Source: Chloroflexi bacterium TSY (lineage in GTDB: Bacteria > Chloroflexota > Anaerolineae > Caldilineales > Caldilineaceae). From it: 64,000 nt of DNA. The position numbers and the translations under genes are program-made. Under the pieces are notes generated by a model, which worked only from the letters and a program-made list of their open reading frames with translations, was not told the origin of the DNA and made no database searches. Below are positions 9,605 through 24,349 of this stretch, piece after piece. The DNA is taken from positions 146,054-210,053 of the forward strand of contig JAHBNG010000009.1 of NCBI GenBank assembly GCA_019217005.1, written 5' to 3'. How positions within the stretch are numbered: position 1 is the first letter of the stretch; the number at the start of each line of letters is the position of its first letter.

Positions 9605-11122
9605 ATGGCTGTGCGAACAGATGATATTACAGCTCTGCTTAAAGAACAGATTCTAAACTTTCAAGCTGCGCCAAGCCAGGTTGATGTTGGCGAAGTGGTT
9701 GAAGTTGGTGATGGCATTGCACGTGTCTCCGGTCTAGAGGGTGCAATGGCCAGTGAGCTATTAGAGTTCACCAAAAACGGTACACTTGGAATTGCTCTGA
9801 ACTTAGATGAAGACAATGTCGGTATCATCATTATGGGCGAATATACCTCGATCGAGGAGGGCGACCTCGTTCGTAGCACCGGACGTATCGCTTCTGTCCC
9901 TGTTGGTGATGGGTTGATTGGACGTGTTGTGAATGCTGTGGGGCAACCTCTAGATGGCAAAGGTCCAATTAATTCTGACAAATACCGAAACGTCGAGCGA
10001 ATTGCACCAGGTGTTATTTTACGACAGCCCGTTGATACGCCTGTACAAACCGGTATCACAGCGATTGATGCATTGATTCCGATTGGTCGTGGTCAGCGGG
10101 AGTTGATCATTGGAGACCGCCAAACAGGTAAAACTGCCGTAGCAATTGATACGATCATTAATCAAAAAGGACAAGACATGATTTGTATCTATGTTGCTAT
10201 TGGTCAGAAGAAGTCAAACGTTGCGCAAGTTGTTGCAACTCTGGAGCAACACGGTGCGATGGACTACACGGTCGTTGTGAATGCATCAGCTTCAGATCCT
10301 GCAGCTCTTCAATATCTGTCACCTTTTGCTGGCTGTGCAATTGGTGAAGAGTTTATGGAGCAAGGGAAAGATGCTTTGATCGTTTATGATGATCTTTCTA
10401 AACATGCACAAGCATATCGTCAGGTTTCGCTGCTTTTGCGTCGACCGCCAGGTCGGGAAGCATATCCGGGTGATGTGTTCTACTTGCACAGCCGGTTGCT
10501 TGAGCGTGCGGCTCGCATGGAAGACGAGTATGGTGGTGGCAGCTTAACAGCATTGCCGGTCATTGAGACTCAGGCTGGTGACGTCTCTGCCTATATTCCA
10601 ACAAATGTGATTTCGATCACTGATGGCCAAATTTTCTTGGAAAGCGATCTCTTTTATGCTGGTATCCGTCCAGCTCTGAATGTTGGTATTTCAGTAAGTC
10701 GCGTGGGTGGTTCTGCACAGACAAAAGCCATGAAATCAGTGGCGGGAACGTTAAAGTCAGAGTTGAGTCAGTTCCGCGAATTAGCTGCATTTGCTCAATT
10801 CGGTAGCGATCTTGACGCTGCTACACAACGCCAACTTGATCGTGGCTATCGGATGCAAGAATTGTTAAAGCAGCCGCAATATCAACCTTCTCCACTTCAC
10901 CGACAGGTGATTAGTTTATGGGCGGTCACGAATGGCATTATGGATAGCGTCCCAGTACAAAAGATCAAAGAGTTTGAGGATGCTATGCACGTGCACCTAG
11001 ATACGAATCATGCTGAGCTTGGCCAATCCGTTATGCGAACAAAGGTCGTCTCAGACGAAATCGCTGATTCCTTGGGTGTCGCGCTGCGTGATTTCGTCGA
11101 GGGGTGGAGTCCAGCTACCTAG
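9605..11122 (+). CDS. atpA: ATP synthase F1 subunit alpha
   Basis: A 505-residue alpha subunit forming the hexamer with beta. Seen are the P-loop [19 protein letters not shown] (Walker B region), the arginine-finger region SRVGGSAQ, and the C-terminal helical domain. A frame-compatible start exists at 9581, but ATG 9605 (MAVRTDDIT) is preferred because GGAGGA ends about 8 bases upstream and the extra residues are not conserved. Length is normal for the family. An intact housekeeping frame. Confidence 0.98.
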   Translation: MAVRTDDITALLKEQILNFQAAPSQVDVGEVVEVGDGIARVSGLEGAMASELLEFTKNGTLGIALNLDEDNVGIIIMGEYTSIEEGDLVRSTGRIASVPVGDGLIGRVVNAVGQPLDGKGPINSDKYRNVERIAPGVILRQPVDTPVQTGITAIDALIPIGRGQRELIIGDRQTGKTAVAIDTIINQKGQDMICIYVAIGQKKSNVAQVVATLEQHGAMDYTVVVNASASDPAALQYLSPFAGCAIGEEFMEQGKDALIVYDDLSKHAQAYRQVSLLLRRPPGREAYPGDVFYLHSRLLERAARMEDEYGGGSLTALPVIETQAGDVSAYIPTNVISITDGQIFLESDLFYAGIRPALNVGISVSRVGGSAQTKAMKSVAGTLKSELSQFRELAAFAQFGSDLDAATQRQLDRGYRMQELLKQPQYQPSPLHRQVISLWAVTNGIMDSVPVQKIKEFEDAMHVHLDTNHAELGQSVMRTKVVSDEIADSLGVALRDFVEGWSPAT

Positions 11123-11224
11123 AATAATAGCCACATTATATAAACTTCGGACAAAAGAATCGTTTTTCTCGAGGGACAATTGTTCGAAGTTTAGGTGGCG
11201 TCTTTATAAGAAAGGAATTCTCTT

Positions 11225-12106
11225 TTGGCGAATCTACGAGAAATCCGCGGCCGAATCCAATCGGTCAAAAACATTGCCCAGGTCACGAAAGCAATGGAAG
11301 CGGTATCGGCTGCAAAAATGCGTCGCGCACAGCAACAGGTTATGGCAACGCGTCCATATGCTGAACAGGCACGTGAAGTTCTTTCTTATATTGCTCGGCT
11401 ACATGGTGTCGAACATTCTTTGTCTCCATTAATAGAGGAGCGCCCCGTACAACGCATGGGAGTTCTTCTGATTACAGCCGATCGCGGTCTGGCAGGTGGC
11501 TTCAATTCAAACGTGATTCGTCATGCGGCAAGCTTAATGAAGACCAAGCGAGACGAAGGCGCCGAAGTAGAAGCCATTACGATTGGTCGTAAGGGTCGCG
11601 ATTGGCTCCTCCGATATGATCCAGTTGTGCGGGCTGAATTTACAGCTATGCCAGATAGCCCAACCGTCAACGATATTTCTCCGATTGCACATCTCCTGAT
11701 TGATGATTTTACCAATGGGCATTTTGATGAGGTTCAGATTGTCTATACAGATTTTGTGAATACGGTCAAGCAGGATCCTGTTAATCATCGCCTACTGCCT
11801 GTCGAACCATCTGAACCATCCATGACGATGGCGCCAGACTATATCTTTGAACCAAGCCCAGAAGTTGTGTTGAACCGCGTTTTATATGGGTTTACCGAAG
11901 TACAGATATTGCAGGGAATGCATGAATCTCTGGCAAGCGAGCATTCCGCTCGTATGGTTGCGATGCGCAATGCGACAGATGCGGCCGGAGAGTTGGTCGA
12001 TAGTCTGACCCTAACGTACAACAAGGCGCGTCAAGAAAGCATTACGAATGAACTGATGGATATTATTGGTGGTGTAGCTGGATTGGAAGCTCAAGAAGAA
12101 AAATAA
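11225..12106 (+). CDS. atpG: ATP synthase F1 subunit gamma
   Basis: The 293-residue central rotor shaft. N-terminal [21 protein letters not shown] and C-terminal [22 protein letters not shown], with [11 protein letters not shown], are the two long helices of the coiled-coil shaft. It begins at TTG 11225 with AAAGGA upstream. The middle Rossmann-like domain shows GLAGGFNSN. About 100 bp of untranslated spacer separate it from both neighbours. Confidence 0.97.
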   Translation: MANLREIRGRIQSVKNIAQVTKAMEAVSAAKMRRAQQQVMATRPYAEQAREVLSYIARLHGVEHSLSPLIEERPVQRMGVLLITADRGLAGGFNSNVIRHAASLMKTKRDEGAEVEAITIGRKGRDWLLRYDPVVRAEFTAMPDSPTVNDISPIAHLLIDDFTNGHFDEVQIVYTDFVNTVKQDPVNHRLLPVEPSEPSMTMAPDYIFEPSPEVVLNRVLYGFTEVQILQGMHESLASEHSARMVAMRNATDAAGELVDSLTLTYNKARQESITNELMDIIGGVAGLEAQEEK

Positions 12107-12194
12107 ATGGTCAGTAGACCGCAGTCCCGTTCGCATTAGAGAATGCTCACTCCGCGTTGCGGTCTACCGATAGTGGCTGAATCGAACGATCTAA

Positions 12195-13619
<1,425 letters not shown>

Positions 13620-13780
13620 CGGACTCCATAGCACTATTATTTGCGTTCGTCAGGCGAAAGTGTGCAATTCACTGATATTTCGACAATTTGATCGCATACT
13701 TGCCCACCTTCTAGAAGAAAGACTTTTTCCATAGATGAGCCATTGTTTGCCTGGTCAAAAATGTAACCGATACAACGCTG

Positions 13781-13904
13781 CTAGTGCATCATCTAGCCTT
13801 ATATTTCGGGTTAAGTAGGCACGCCTCGTGCCGGTCGCCGCATGAGGCGTGCTCGCTGAACAATGATCTAATAACCCGTATTTTTAGCATGGATGATGCA
13901 CTAG
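13781..13904. repeat. 124-bp nested palindrome between atpD and atpC
   Basis: Perfect 13-bp terminal inverted repeats CTAGTGCATCATC (13781-13793) and GATGATGCACTAG (13892-13904) enclose two further inner stems, CGGGTTA/TAACCCG and GCACGCCTC/GAGGCGTGC. The whole can fold into one long branched hairpin. No gene is inside. It looks like a small non-autonomous mobile element or REP-like unit, with no clear target duplication. TATAAT at 13906-13911 immediately follows its right end and could drive atpC. Confidence 0.8.
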
Positions 13905-13942
13905 GTATAATATCCAATTACTTTGGAGAGTAGACATTCGTC

Positions 13943-14377
13943 ATGAGCATTCAAGTAAATATTGTTACACCAGAAGGAACGCTTTACGACGGCGAAGTCG
14001 AGATGGTCACACTTCCCGGTGAAGATGGTCAGATGGGGGTAATGGGTGGTCATGCACCTCTTCTCTCAACGCTTGACATTGGAGAGATCGTCTTGCATCA
14101 AGGAAGTGAAGAAGAGTTCCTGGCGGTTAGTGGTGGCGTCGTAGAGGTTCGGCCTGATAAAGTAACAATCTTGGCTGATATTGGTGAAAGTGCAGAGGAC
14201 ATTGATGAAGAACGAGCACAGGAGGCTCTAGCTCGGGCTCAACAATCTTTGGCGGAAAATCCACCAGCTGAGCATCGAGCACCTCTCCTAGCTGCTTTAA
14301 AAAGGAGCAACCTTCGCTTGCGAGTTGCACGGAAACGACGTTCTTATCGAAGAGCTTCGGTTCAGGGTAGTGAATAA
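13943..14377 (+). CDS. atpC: ATP synthase F1 subunit epsilon
   Basis: A 144-residue epsilon subunit: N-terminal beta-sandwich ([30 protein letters not shown], with [12 protein letters not shown]), then a C-terminal helical hairpin that can brake ATP hydrolysis. The last 25 residues are strongly basic ([11 protein letters not shown]), slightly longer than usual. A TATAAT at 13906-13911 suggests it can be transcribed separately from atpD. Confidence 0.95.
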   Translation: MSIQVNIVTPEGTLYDGEVEMVTLPGEDGQMGVMGGHAPLLSTLDIGEIVLHQGSEEEFLAVSGGVVEVRPDKVTILADIGESAEDIDEERAQEALARAQQSLAENPPAEHRAPLLAALKRSNLRLRVARKRRSYRRASVQGSE

Positions 14378-14426
14378 AAATTCTACTGTTTGTTTACTGC
14401 TCATTCTATTGCATAGTCAACGACTC

Positions 14427-14460
14427 AAAGCCGGGTTCTCGTGGGAGACCCGGCTTTTAT
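14427..14460 (+). terminator. Rho-independent terminator after atpC
   Basis: A 12-13-bp GC-rich stem, AAAGCCGGGTTCTC / GAGACCCGGCTTT, with a four-base loop and a trailing T stretch (CTTTTAT). It ends the ATP synthase operon before mreB. Confidence 0.85.
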
Positions 14461-14501
14461 ATCGGAAAACCATGTTTTAGTTATTACGTACAAGAAGTTT
14501 T

Positions 14502-15527
14502 ATGTTTGAAAAGCATATTGGCATTGATTTAGGAACCGTTAATGTACTCGTTCATGTACATGGACGAGGTATCGTCATGCATGAGCCGTCTGTCGTGGCG
14601 ATTCGTTTGCGCGACAACAAGATGGTTGCCGTTGGTCATGAAGCGTATGATATGATAGGACGTACGCCTGAGAGTATCGAGGTCGCACGCCCTATGCGCG
14701 ATGGAGTCATTGCCGATTTTGTCGTAACAGAAGCGATGCTACGGTACTTTATTGAATCGATCGTTGGTCGTATTAACCCGCTTTTTAGTCAGCTGCTTAA
14801 GCCGAAGGTAATGATCAGCACGCCGCGGGGTGTAACAGGTGTGGAGGAGCGCGCCGTTCATGACGCTGCTATGCAAGCAGGAGCGGGTGCAGCATATTTA
14901 ATTCCTGAGCCACTTTCTGCTGCATATGGTGCCGGTTTGCCAATCGGTACACCTACTGGCAATATGGTTGTTGATATGGGAGGTGGGACAACCGAGGCGG
15001 CCGTTGTGTCTATGTATGATATTGTTGTCTGGAGCAGTGTACGTGTCGGTGGCAACCGCTTCGACGATTCGATTGTCAATTATGTGCGAAAAAAGTATAA
15101 CTTATTGATTGGTGCTCAGACTGCTGAGGAAGTCAAAATTGGTATTGGTAGCGCAATCCTTTTAGACGACGAGCGCGAAATGGAGATTCGGGGACGGGAT
15201 CAGGTTACAGGTTTACCTAAAATTATGCAAATTACAAGTAGCGAGGTGACTGAAGCACTCCAAGAACCGTTGCAAGCAGTGATTAGCACTGTTCGTGCAA
15301 CATTGGAAAAGACGCCACCAGAGTTAGCCGCCGACGTTATTGATCGCGGGATGGTTTTAGCTGGCGGTGGTTCACAGTTAAGGAATATTGCACAACTGCT
15401 TACTCAAGAAACGGGGGTTCCTTGTTATGTTGCTGAAAATCCTATTGCGTGTGTAGCACTGGGCGCTGGCCGTGCACTTGAAAATTATGAGATCATGCGT
15501 CGGAGTTTGCCCATTGTGCCGAGCTAA
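14502..15527 (+). CDS. mreB: Rod-shape actin homologue MreB
   Basis: A 341-residue actin-fold protein that organises cell-wall synthesis under the membrane. Phosphate 1 loop [20 protein letters not shown], the connecting [14 protein letters not shown], phosphate 2 loop [15 protein letters not shown] and the adenosine motif VLAGGGSQL are all present. No amphipathic N-terminal extension is evident beyond MFEKH. mreC/mreD do not follow; it stands alone after the ATP synthase terminator. Ribosome binding site is weak. Confidence 0.95.
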   Translation: MFEKHIGIDLGTVNVLVHVHGRGIVMHEPSVVAIRLRDNKMVAVGHEAYDMIGRTPESIEVARPMRDGVIADFVVTEAMLRYFIESIVGRINPLFSQLLKPKVMISTPRGVTGVEERAVHDAAMQAGAGAAYLIPEPLSAAYGAGLPIGTPTGNMVVDMGGGTTEAAVVSMYDIVVWSSVRVGGNRFDDSIVNYVRKKYNLLIGAQTAEEVKIGIGSAILLDDEREMEIRGRDQVTGLPKIMQITSSEVTEALQEPLQAVISTVRATLEKTPPELAADVIDRGMVLAGGGSQLRNIAQLLTQETGVPCYVAENPIACVALGAGRALENYEIMRRSLPIVPS

Positions 15528-15977
15528 TTCATTTCAGCAGAATGTTCAAGAGAGGCTCGTCGTGAACGAAGCCAAGTGATCCCAAACGGCTATCTGACGG
15601 AGATCATCAAAATATTGAATGGGTATGTACACCACAAAGCGCCAGAAGCGACAACTCCCTCCCAACTCTCCCCCTCTGAATACCCAACGTTGCACTTTAG
15701 ATATAAAAGAGTAGGTAAAACGTGTATTTTCAGTCTTATATTTTGGCGATATTGGCATGATCGAGTACAATGTCGAGAAAATATGCTATATCTGAGGTGA
15801 TGTTCGAAATCTCCCCCATTCCCATAATCAACCACAACCGTTTAATCTATATAGTTTTGTACCGCGTTTGCTCATAGATGATGGTTCGCGTCTACGATAT
15901 GAACTGAATGAGCGGTATAGTGCGAGTATGTTGATGCCCCGTCATCTATGGGTGTGTATGTGTATAAAGAGAATTGC
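15528..15977. other. Intergenic region between mreB and ridA
   Basis: About 450 bases with short unconvincing frames in several directions. I see no family-like protein, repeat or clear promoter here. Confidence 0.4.
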
Positions 15978-16373
15978 ATGAAACGACTAGTTGTTCACAC
16001 TGATCACGCGCCTGCTGCTGTTGGTCCATATTCGCAGGCAATCACAACAGATATGTTTGTATTTGCATCGGGGCAGATTGGACTTGATCCGGAGACGGGT
16101 GAACTTCAGGAGGGGCTGGAAAAACAAACGGAGCAAGTTTTAAGCAATATCAAGTCAGTTTTGCAAGCATCTGACAGCGCAATGGATAAAGTCGTTAAAA
16201 CGACAATCTTTTTGACAGATATTACTCACTTTGCCACAGTCAATACAATTTATGCCAAAGCTTTTGGTAGCGAACCACCGGCACGAAGCACTGTAGCCGT
16301 TGCTGCTTTACCGCTTGGTGCCCTAGTTGAAATTGAAGTCGTTGCGCTTATCAATCCTACCGAAGTAGAATAG
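15978..16373 (+). CDS. ridA: RidA-family enamine/imine deaminase
   Basis: A 131-residue YjgF/YER057c/UK114-family protein that hydrolyses reactive enamines such as those released by PLP enzymes. Diagnostic blocks are GPYSQAI, FASGQIGLDPETGEL, the catalytic Arg in EPPARSTVAVAALPLGALVEIE, and the C-terminal VEIEVVAL. ATG 15978 gives the family-typical N-terminus; the upstream in-frame codons from 15948 do not look conserved. Monocistronic by spacing. Confidence 0.95.
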   Translation: MKRLVVHTDHAPAAVGPYSQAITTDMFVFASGQIGLDPETGELQEGLEKQTEQVLSNIKSVLQASDSAMDKVVKTTIFLTDITHFATVNTIYAKAFGSEPPARSTVAVAALPLGALVEIEVVALINPTEVE

Positions 16374-16503
16374 GTGCATACGGTATATTTTCGCTCATCA
16401 GGCGAAATCGTGTAGGTGAGTTAGATTTATTTTTGTGCGTATGATGTCGCTTGTTTGGCGGCATCTATATAGAATTTCCCATTTGGAGGATATTATTTGT
16501 CTC

Positions 16504-17907
16504 ATGAAAAATGGTCAAGCGATGATGGAACCAAATGAAGCTGTTGCGATGATAGATTCGTCGCCTGAGCTCCACAATGACGCTCACCCAATGGCTCTTT
16601 TATTGGAGGAAATTGAGCAATCCTTGTTTGCCCCGCGGATCGGCGATATTCGTAATGGAACGATTGTCGAAAAAAGGTCGAATGAACTATTAATCGACAT
16701 TGGTTTTAAGTCCGAAGGTTTTGTGAATGGACGTGAAATCGACCGCATCAAGGAAGATCTTGATTCATTAAACATTGGTGATGAAGTTCCGGTCTATATA
16801 TTGCGCGAAGACAAAGATGGCAATATGATGTTGAGCATCAGCCGTGCACAGGCCGAGCAGGATTGGTTACGTGCTCAAGAGCTTCTGGACAACCAGGAAA
16901 TGTTTGATGGCGAAGTGACAGCGCACAATAGAGGGGGTGTGATTATTAAGCTTGGCCAAGTGCGTGGCTTTGTGCCCGCTAGTCAGCTTTCGACATCAGA
17001 GAATCCTAATCAATCATCAAACAACGCAAATGGAGATGAGTTGGATGAAAGTAACCGTTATGCTCATCTGATTGGCTTGAGCCTAAAGCTGAAGGTGATC
17101 GATCTGGATAGGAAACGTAACCACTTGATCCTTTCTGAACGTTTGGCTATGCGAGAATGGCGTCGCAAACAGAAAGAGGAATTATTGGAATCCTTAAAAG
17201 AAGGAGATATCTATGAAGGAACAATCAGTAGCATTGCTGATTTTGGCGCATTTGTAGATTTAGGCGGTGCTGATGGGTTGATTCACTTGAGTGAGCTAAG
17301 TTGGAACCGCATTAGTCATCCAAATGAGGTTGTTTCAGTCGGAAGCAAAGTCAAAGTTCAAATCATGGCGATTGATTTAGAGCGGAGACGTATTGGATTA
17401 AGTTTGCGTCGCTTGCAACCTCAGCCATGGGAATTGGTTGATCAGACTTACGAGGTTGGTCAGGTTGTTCATGGACGTATTACGAAGATAGTCAACTTTG
17501 GCGCATTTGCGCGGTTGGAGCAAGATGGAATTGAAGGTCTAATTCACATTAGTGAGCTTTCAGAGGAACGCGTCAATCACCCCAAGGAAGTGGTTTCAGA
17601 GGGTCAAGAACATGATCTGCGCATTATTCGTATAGATATTGATAAACGTCGAATGGGTTTGAGCCTAAAGCAAGCACTGCCTCCAAAAGAAGTCGTAGAG
17701 CTAGATTGGCAGATTGCGCCGAGCGATACTGTGGGTGTAACCAATGAGAATGGTCAGCGTGAGGTTGCAGCCCAAGTTGCCAATGCTCTTTCTGAATCTG
17801 CCGAACCCGATTCGACAGCCGATGAACTGATTGAATCGGGTTCGGAGTCTGAGAATGGTGTATACGGAACAGATGTTGCAGTTGAAGAGGTTGCTATCGA
17901 ATCGTAA
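16504..17907 (+). CDS. rpsA: Ribosomal protein S1-like protein, four S1 domains
   Basis: A 467-residue RNA-binding protein with four S1 repeats at roughly 35-110, 125-205, 210-280 and 295-370. The third and fourth contain the strong [16 protein letters not shown] and [16 protein letters not shown] blocks and HLSELSW / [10 protein letters not shown]. It helps the 30S subunit bind mRNA. The C-terminal 80 residues are acidic and low in structure. GGAGGA at 16485-16490 and ATG 16504 set the start. Four rather than six domains is common outside proteobacteria. It ends before a clear terminator. Confidence 0.92.
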   Translation: MKNGQAMMEPNEAVAMIDSSPELHNDAHPMALLLEEIEQSLFAPRIGDIRNGTIVEKRSNELLIDIGFKSEGFVNGREIDRIKEDLDSLNIGDEVPVYILREDKDGNMMLSISRAQAEQDWLRAQELLDNQEMFDGEVTAHNRGGVIIKLGQVRGFVPASQLSTSENPNQSSNNANGDELDESNRYAHLIGLSLKLKVIDLDRKRNHLILSERLAMREWRRKQKEELLESLKEGDIYEGTISSIADFGAFVDLGGADGLIHLSELSWNRISHPNEVVSVGSKVKVQIMAIDLERRRIGLSLRRLQPQPWELVDQTYEVGQVVHGRITKIVNFGAFARLEQDGIEGLIHISELSEERVNHPKEVVSEGQEHDLRIIRIDIDKRRMGLSLKQALPPKEVVELDWQIAPSDTVGVTNENGQREVAAQVANALSESAEPDSTADELIESGSESENGVYGTDVAVEEVAIES

Positions 17908-17957
17908 CAATACGAACCATAGAACATCTGTAACAGTACGCAAGCTATAAATCACGA

Positions 17958-17982
17958 CAAGGCACCTTCTATAGGTGCTTTG
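17958..17982 (+). terminator. Terminator after the S1 gene
   Basis: CAAGGCACCT / AGGTGCTTTG with a five-base loop, followed by TTTATTTC. Confidence 0.75.
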
Positions 17983-18129
17983 TTTATTTCTGAACAAATT
18001 GCGCAATTTAACGGATTGACAAATGTTATAAGCACTCGTTACAATAGGAATAATATCTGAACATGGTGCCTTTTCAGTATAGTCGAATGTGGGTCTAAAG
18101 TGAAGTCAGTTTGAAAACGCGAGTTCTGA

Positions 18130-18195
18130 ATCTTCCCGGAAGGGGTCACAGATCGGCCCGTCTACCCCGCAATATCTGACCCCTTCCGGGAAGAT
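18130..18195. repeat. 19-bp perfect inverted repeat with 28-bp spacer
   Basis: ATCTTCCCGGAAGGGGTCA at 18130-18148 is exactly inverted at 18177-18195. The arms are themselves partly palindromic (TTCCCGGAA), and AGAT/ATCT extends the pairing inward. No T-run follows, so it is not a standard terminator. It lies just outside the decayed IS at 18224. Confidence 0.8.
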
Positions 18196-18223
18196 GGGTC
18201 AGCGAAAACTATCGTTCTCTATC

Positions 18224-19691
18224 ACCTTATTTTTGCGCAACGGGAAGGGAATTCTATTCGTTGACGCAATAAGAGCCTGATTCTATTCGATCAAATTCGT
18301 CAAAATGCCGAAAAAAGGATAGCCTCAAAGAAATTCATTAGAGATACCCGATCCAAGGAGGCATTCATGGCAATAGAATTCGGACTAACGAACGAGATCA
18401 GCAATACTCAGTATGCACCATTAGCTGCGTTGCTGGCACACTACCATCAAGAGAAAGTGCTAACTGCGTTGAAGAAGATCGAAATACCGGTCAAAACGTA
18501 TGAATATACACCAGCAAGTAAGTTGGAACAGGTGCTGGTTAGCATATTATGTGGTTGCGCAACGCTGACTGAGTTCAATACAAAGGTCAGACCAGAAAGA
18601 CTTCTGCGAAAATTTATGGGATGGAGCAGCTTAGTGAGCAATCAAATATGTCTCGTACATTAGACGCCCTAACTCTAATGAATATCGGTAGAGTGCGGTC
18701 AGCGAAATCTGCAAGCCTCTAAGCCAAATACACAACCACGATTGGCGAGGGTTCTTGTGGTTAGACTTTGACCTATCCGGATTACCATGCGGCAAAAAAG
18801 GCACAGAAAAGTCAAAAAGGCTATTTTAGCGGCAAAAAAACGCAACGGGACGCCAATTGGTCCGTGTAAGTTCGGTTAAATACCATGAAACGGTTTGGTC
18901 AGACCTCTATCCAGGGAGTCAGCATACAGCTCCATCGTTTCAGCCAGCCGTGCTTGCCACGGAAAGTTCATTAGAGTTAGACGAGAAAAAAACGCGAGCG
19001 AGTCGTCTGGCGCACCGATGGCGGTGCAGGTAGTGAAGAAAATATTCGGTGGCTGCTCAACCGCAACTATCAATTTATGATGAAGGGCAACTCCAACCGT
19101 CGTGCCCATCTGTGGGCGCAACAGGTGACTCGATGGGATCCTTGCGGTGACGTCTTTCTGGCTGAAATTCCATCCCCTATCAAGTTTAATCGCCCTGTAC
19201 GCATTTTTCTCAAAAAAGAGTGAAAACGAGCAAATTTGTGTCAGTTACTACATTTCGACCATCAAATTGCCATCCAAGCGTCACTTCATTTCATATTATG
19301 ACAATCGAGGTGCGGCTGAAATCGAACAATTCCGTAATGATAAAATGGGGTTACACTTAGCTTCTCGTCGCAAGACCCTATTTCTAGCTCAAAAATCTCT
19401 TATCCTTTTGGCTGATTTGGCGCATAATTTGATAGGCCATTTCCATCAGCAAGCTCTCGTGGATACTAGATTTGAACCTTTCCGGCAGAAACGAATTGTT
19501 CGAGATCTATTACAAATACCTGGTTTTCTCTCTTTTCAGAACGGCTCACTTTCACGGATTGACCTGCTAAGTTCACATCCTTATTCTCGTGACCTTCTGA
19601 TTTGCTTGAAATCCTATCTAGAGGCCGATTAGAAACCCCCTCTAGTTGCATGAACGAATAGAATCACGCTCTCGTTGCGCAAAAATAAGGT
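18224..19691. mobile_element. Decayed insertion sequence with 19-bp terminal repeats
   Basis: Perfect inverted repeats ACCTTATTTTTGCGCAACG at 18224-18242 and 19673-19691 bound 1.47 kb. An ATC trinucleotide flanks both ends and may be the target duplication. The interior holds fragments of one plus-strand transposase. Family could not be fixed from motifs. Confidence 0.8.
18367..19632 (+). pseudogene. DDE-type transposase fragments
   Basis: The frame starts at 18367 behind CCAAGGAGGC with MAIEFGLTNEISNTQ and breaks after about 98 residues. Around 18990-19135 a different frame reads RTDGGAGSEENIRWLLNRNY, which looks like the second catalytic-Asp region of a DDE transposase. The frame from 19147 then gives YYDNRGAAEIEQFRNDKMGL, resembling the catalytic-Glu region, and LILLADLAHNLIG. 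The pieces are in the right order but in different frames and with degraded joints, so the gene is dead. I do not assign an IS family. Confidence 0.75.
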
Positions 19692-19711
19692 ATCAGATTT
19701 CACTATAGGAA

Positions 19712-19789
19712 CCCATCCGAAAAGTGATTGTGAGTCCAAAGTGATACTCGGGTGAGAAGGCATCGTCGCAGAACTTTTCGGATCAGCAC
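19712..19789 (+). repeat. R-family palindrome, copy R1
   Basis: The outer stem ATCCGAAAAGT / ACTTTTCGGAT encloses GATTGTGAGTCC, an inner CTCGGGTGAG and GTCGCAGA. It lies between the decayed IS and clpC and is the first of six copies in the window. Confidence 0.85.
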
Positions 19790-19906
19790 GAAAGAGGAAC
19801 ACAAGTTACGGCATTTCGTCTTTACTCTCTGTTAGAATTCAGAATAGGCAGATAAATCTTGTAGAAATATAGAATTGTATAATCATCATGATATACTATA
19901 TTTGCT

Positions 19907-19985
19907 CGTAGATGGCAGCATGTATCTGTTTCGTGAAGAGAAGGCTTTCTCTTCTTTTCATGAAGGGACTGTGTGCTACCTACGG
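19907..19985 (+). promoter_or_regulatory. Structured leader upstream of clpC
   Basis: An outer imperfect stem (CGTAGATGGCAGCA against TGCTACCTACGG) encloses a perfect inner hairpin TGAAGAGAAGGCTTTCTCTTC, starting about 200 bp before the clpC ATG. No CtsR-type or CIRCE operator was recognised nearby. It could be a 5' UTR fold or another small repeat; only this copy was seen. Confidence 0.4.
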
Positions 19986-20107
19986 CAATGTTCAGTATAA
20001 TTCGGCTCATTCTCAACAAATGTACCCATCAAGCAATTTTTTCAGTCTGAGCATATCTGCATTTGAGAGATGAGTAGGCAACTTCAACTTGTAGCAAGGA
20101 AACCAAT

Positions 20108-22633
<2,526 letters not shown>

Positions 22634-22971
22634 CCTTGTCCAAGGTGAAGCCAATAGAGTCTATCGATGAGTATTTAATCCCGCATCCTAACTTAGTGTA
22701 GTTTCATTACTTATAGAGAAGTCACTTAAACTCGGTACTTTCGCAGAATTTTTTACTCTGGCAGAATTGCGGACGAAAGTACGAAGTTTAAATAATACAT
22801 TATTAGAAAATAATGCATATCTATCAACTAAAATTGTAAGTCAGCCGTAAGACATATGCCTCTCGTAGTATAGTAAAATATGCACAACAGCATTAGTGCC
22901 TCGTCAAAGACATCAACTTCTATTTTTAATCCCATCGTGTTTGCATTTAGTCGAACTATAGTGCGGTTGTG
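22634..22971. other. Intergenic region after clpC
   Basis: About 340 AT-rich bases. An imperfect hairpin around 22723-22800 (AACTCGGTACTTTCG against CGAAAGTACGAAGTTT) may end clpC transcription. No coding frame is convincing. Confidence 0.4.
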
Positions 22972-23206
22972 ATGAAAACCGTAATAGTGACATTTGTGAC
23001 CCTAATTGACAATTTCAAGGGTTTGTAGAGGGTTCGCACCTCAAATTTGTCATGTTGTAACCTTTTTGACGCTAACAGACCCTCAGAGGTGTTCTAAGGA
23101 CTCGCTTGTATAGGGTTTGAACACCCAAAATCAGGGACCAAGGTGACAAATGTCACCATACGTATTTTCGACAGCCCTACCGGAGAGAGCAAACTACGGT
23201 TTTCAT
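22972..23206. repeat. 235-bp segment bounded by inverted repeats
   Basis: ATGAAAACCGTA (22972-22983) is exactly inverted as TACGGTTTTCAT (23195-23206). Just inside, GTGACATTTGTGACC near 22988 is a near match to the inverse of GGTGACAAATGTCACC (23141-23156). The segment carries no gene and looks like a small non-autonomous element or its remnant, lying at the front of the broken glycosyltransferase. Confidence 0.6.
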
Positions 23207-23274
23207 ACAGAGCAAAGTATAGTGGCCAAATTCAGATTGCCATGGGGGCAATAATTCAATCAGGTGTAATCTTG

Positions 23275-24132
23275 ATGGTTAAGAAGTATTCTCAAATAGG
23301 AGTGCATCGAAAATTCGATCACGAAAGTTATCATCACCAAGAAACACATCGACAACCTCGAAAGATAGATACTGATGTTCTCACATTAGCCACTGCCAGT
23401 CTGAAAGCTGATTATCACACAGATTTCGAGCATCGACGTTACCCACGGGTAGATTATCTTGAATTACAGCGTCGACTCAACTTACGAACGATCGATTATA
23501 AAGCTTACGGTGAGGGGACATTTGCCAAATTTCTACATCGATTAGAAACGAAAGTCCGCTCTGACTTATATTTAGCTTTGCTCGGTATTGTGGCGCAAGG
23601 ACGCTCTCGGGTCGTATTTGCATGGTCAGAACGAGTTGGCATTCCCTATGCACAGTTACGTCGTTTGATTCCAGATTCGCGGCCATTTGTTGCTATGTTT
23701 CAATGCTGGTCACCGCGCCAAGAGTTCGTGATGAAAAATTTCAAACTACATGAATACATGGACGCTATTGTTGTCCATTGTACAAGTATGAGGACTCACT
23801 TAACGCAGATTGGTGTTCCTGCTGAAAAAATACATGTAATCCCCTATAGTCGAGATCATCAATTTTTTAAGCCACAACCGAATATCAAACAACGTCCTAA
23901 CTTTATTCTGAGTTTAGGAGAGACGCGTTCCCGTGATTACAAAACGCTCTTTCACGCGGTACAGGATTTACCAGTCGAATTATTTGTTGCGGCTTCCGGA
24001 CATTGGTATGCCCGAGAAAAAGAGCGTAATGCGGGCCATCTCGTTCCTAACAATGTAAATCTATCGGGAACCATTTCAATTGAGATGCTACGTACCTTGT
24101 ATGCGCAATCACAGTTTGTGGTATTACCAGTC
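23275..24132 (+). pseudogene. Glycosyltransferase (GT4-like), C-terminally truncated
   Basis: A frame of about 286 residues from ATG 23275 (AGGTG upstream; an in-frame GTG at 23143 lies within the preceding repeat). It shows the late N-domain MDAIVVHCTSMRTHLTQIGV with KIHVIPYSRD, and the start of the C-domain FILSLGETRSRDYKTLFHAV, ending LSGTISIEMLRTLYAQSQFVVLPVS. This is the donor-binding domain of GT-B glycosyltransferases, but the following E-x7-E region that binds the sugar nucleotide is missing: the 217-bp element starts at 24133 and the frame stops at 24159. What follows the element belongs to a different gene. Non-functional as read. Confidence 0.85.
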
Positions 24133-24349
24133 TCAGTAGATCCAAATTTCAGGTTTTGAGAGAGAATTCTGGCTAAACAGTTGACATAAATACAAATTTG
24201 CCGGTCGATATCTAGTTTTTGCGTTAGATTTGGGCGATTTTCAGATATGAAATAGGTTGTTTTCTGTAACCGAAATCTGAATAAATGACTCCAAAATCCC
24301 TGCAATCTCGACTGAAAATCGCCAAAAACGCCAAATTTGGATCTACTGA
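24133..24349. mobile_element. 217-bp inverted-repeat element (MITE-like), copy 2, intact
   Basis: Perfect 17-bp terminal inverted repeats TCAGTAGATCCAAATTT enclose a non-coding AT-rich interior. A 3-bp direct repeat GTC flanks it (24130-24132 and 24350-24352). It is nearly identical over its whole length to copy 1 at 3926, which also shows a 3-bp duplication. No transposase of the same ends was seen in the window, so it is presumably mobilised in trans. Confidence 0.9.

Noticed and set aside
15576..15835. Overlapping short frames between mreB and ridA
   Set aside because: No ribosome binding site, no family-like sequence, and frames exist on both strands.
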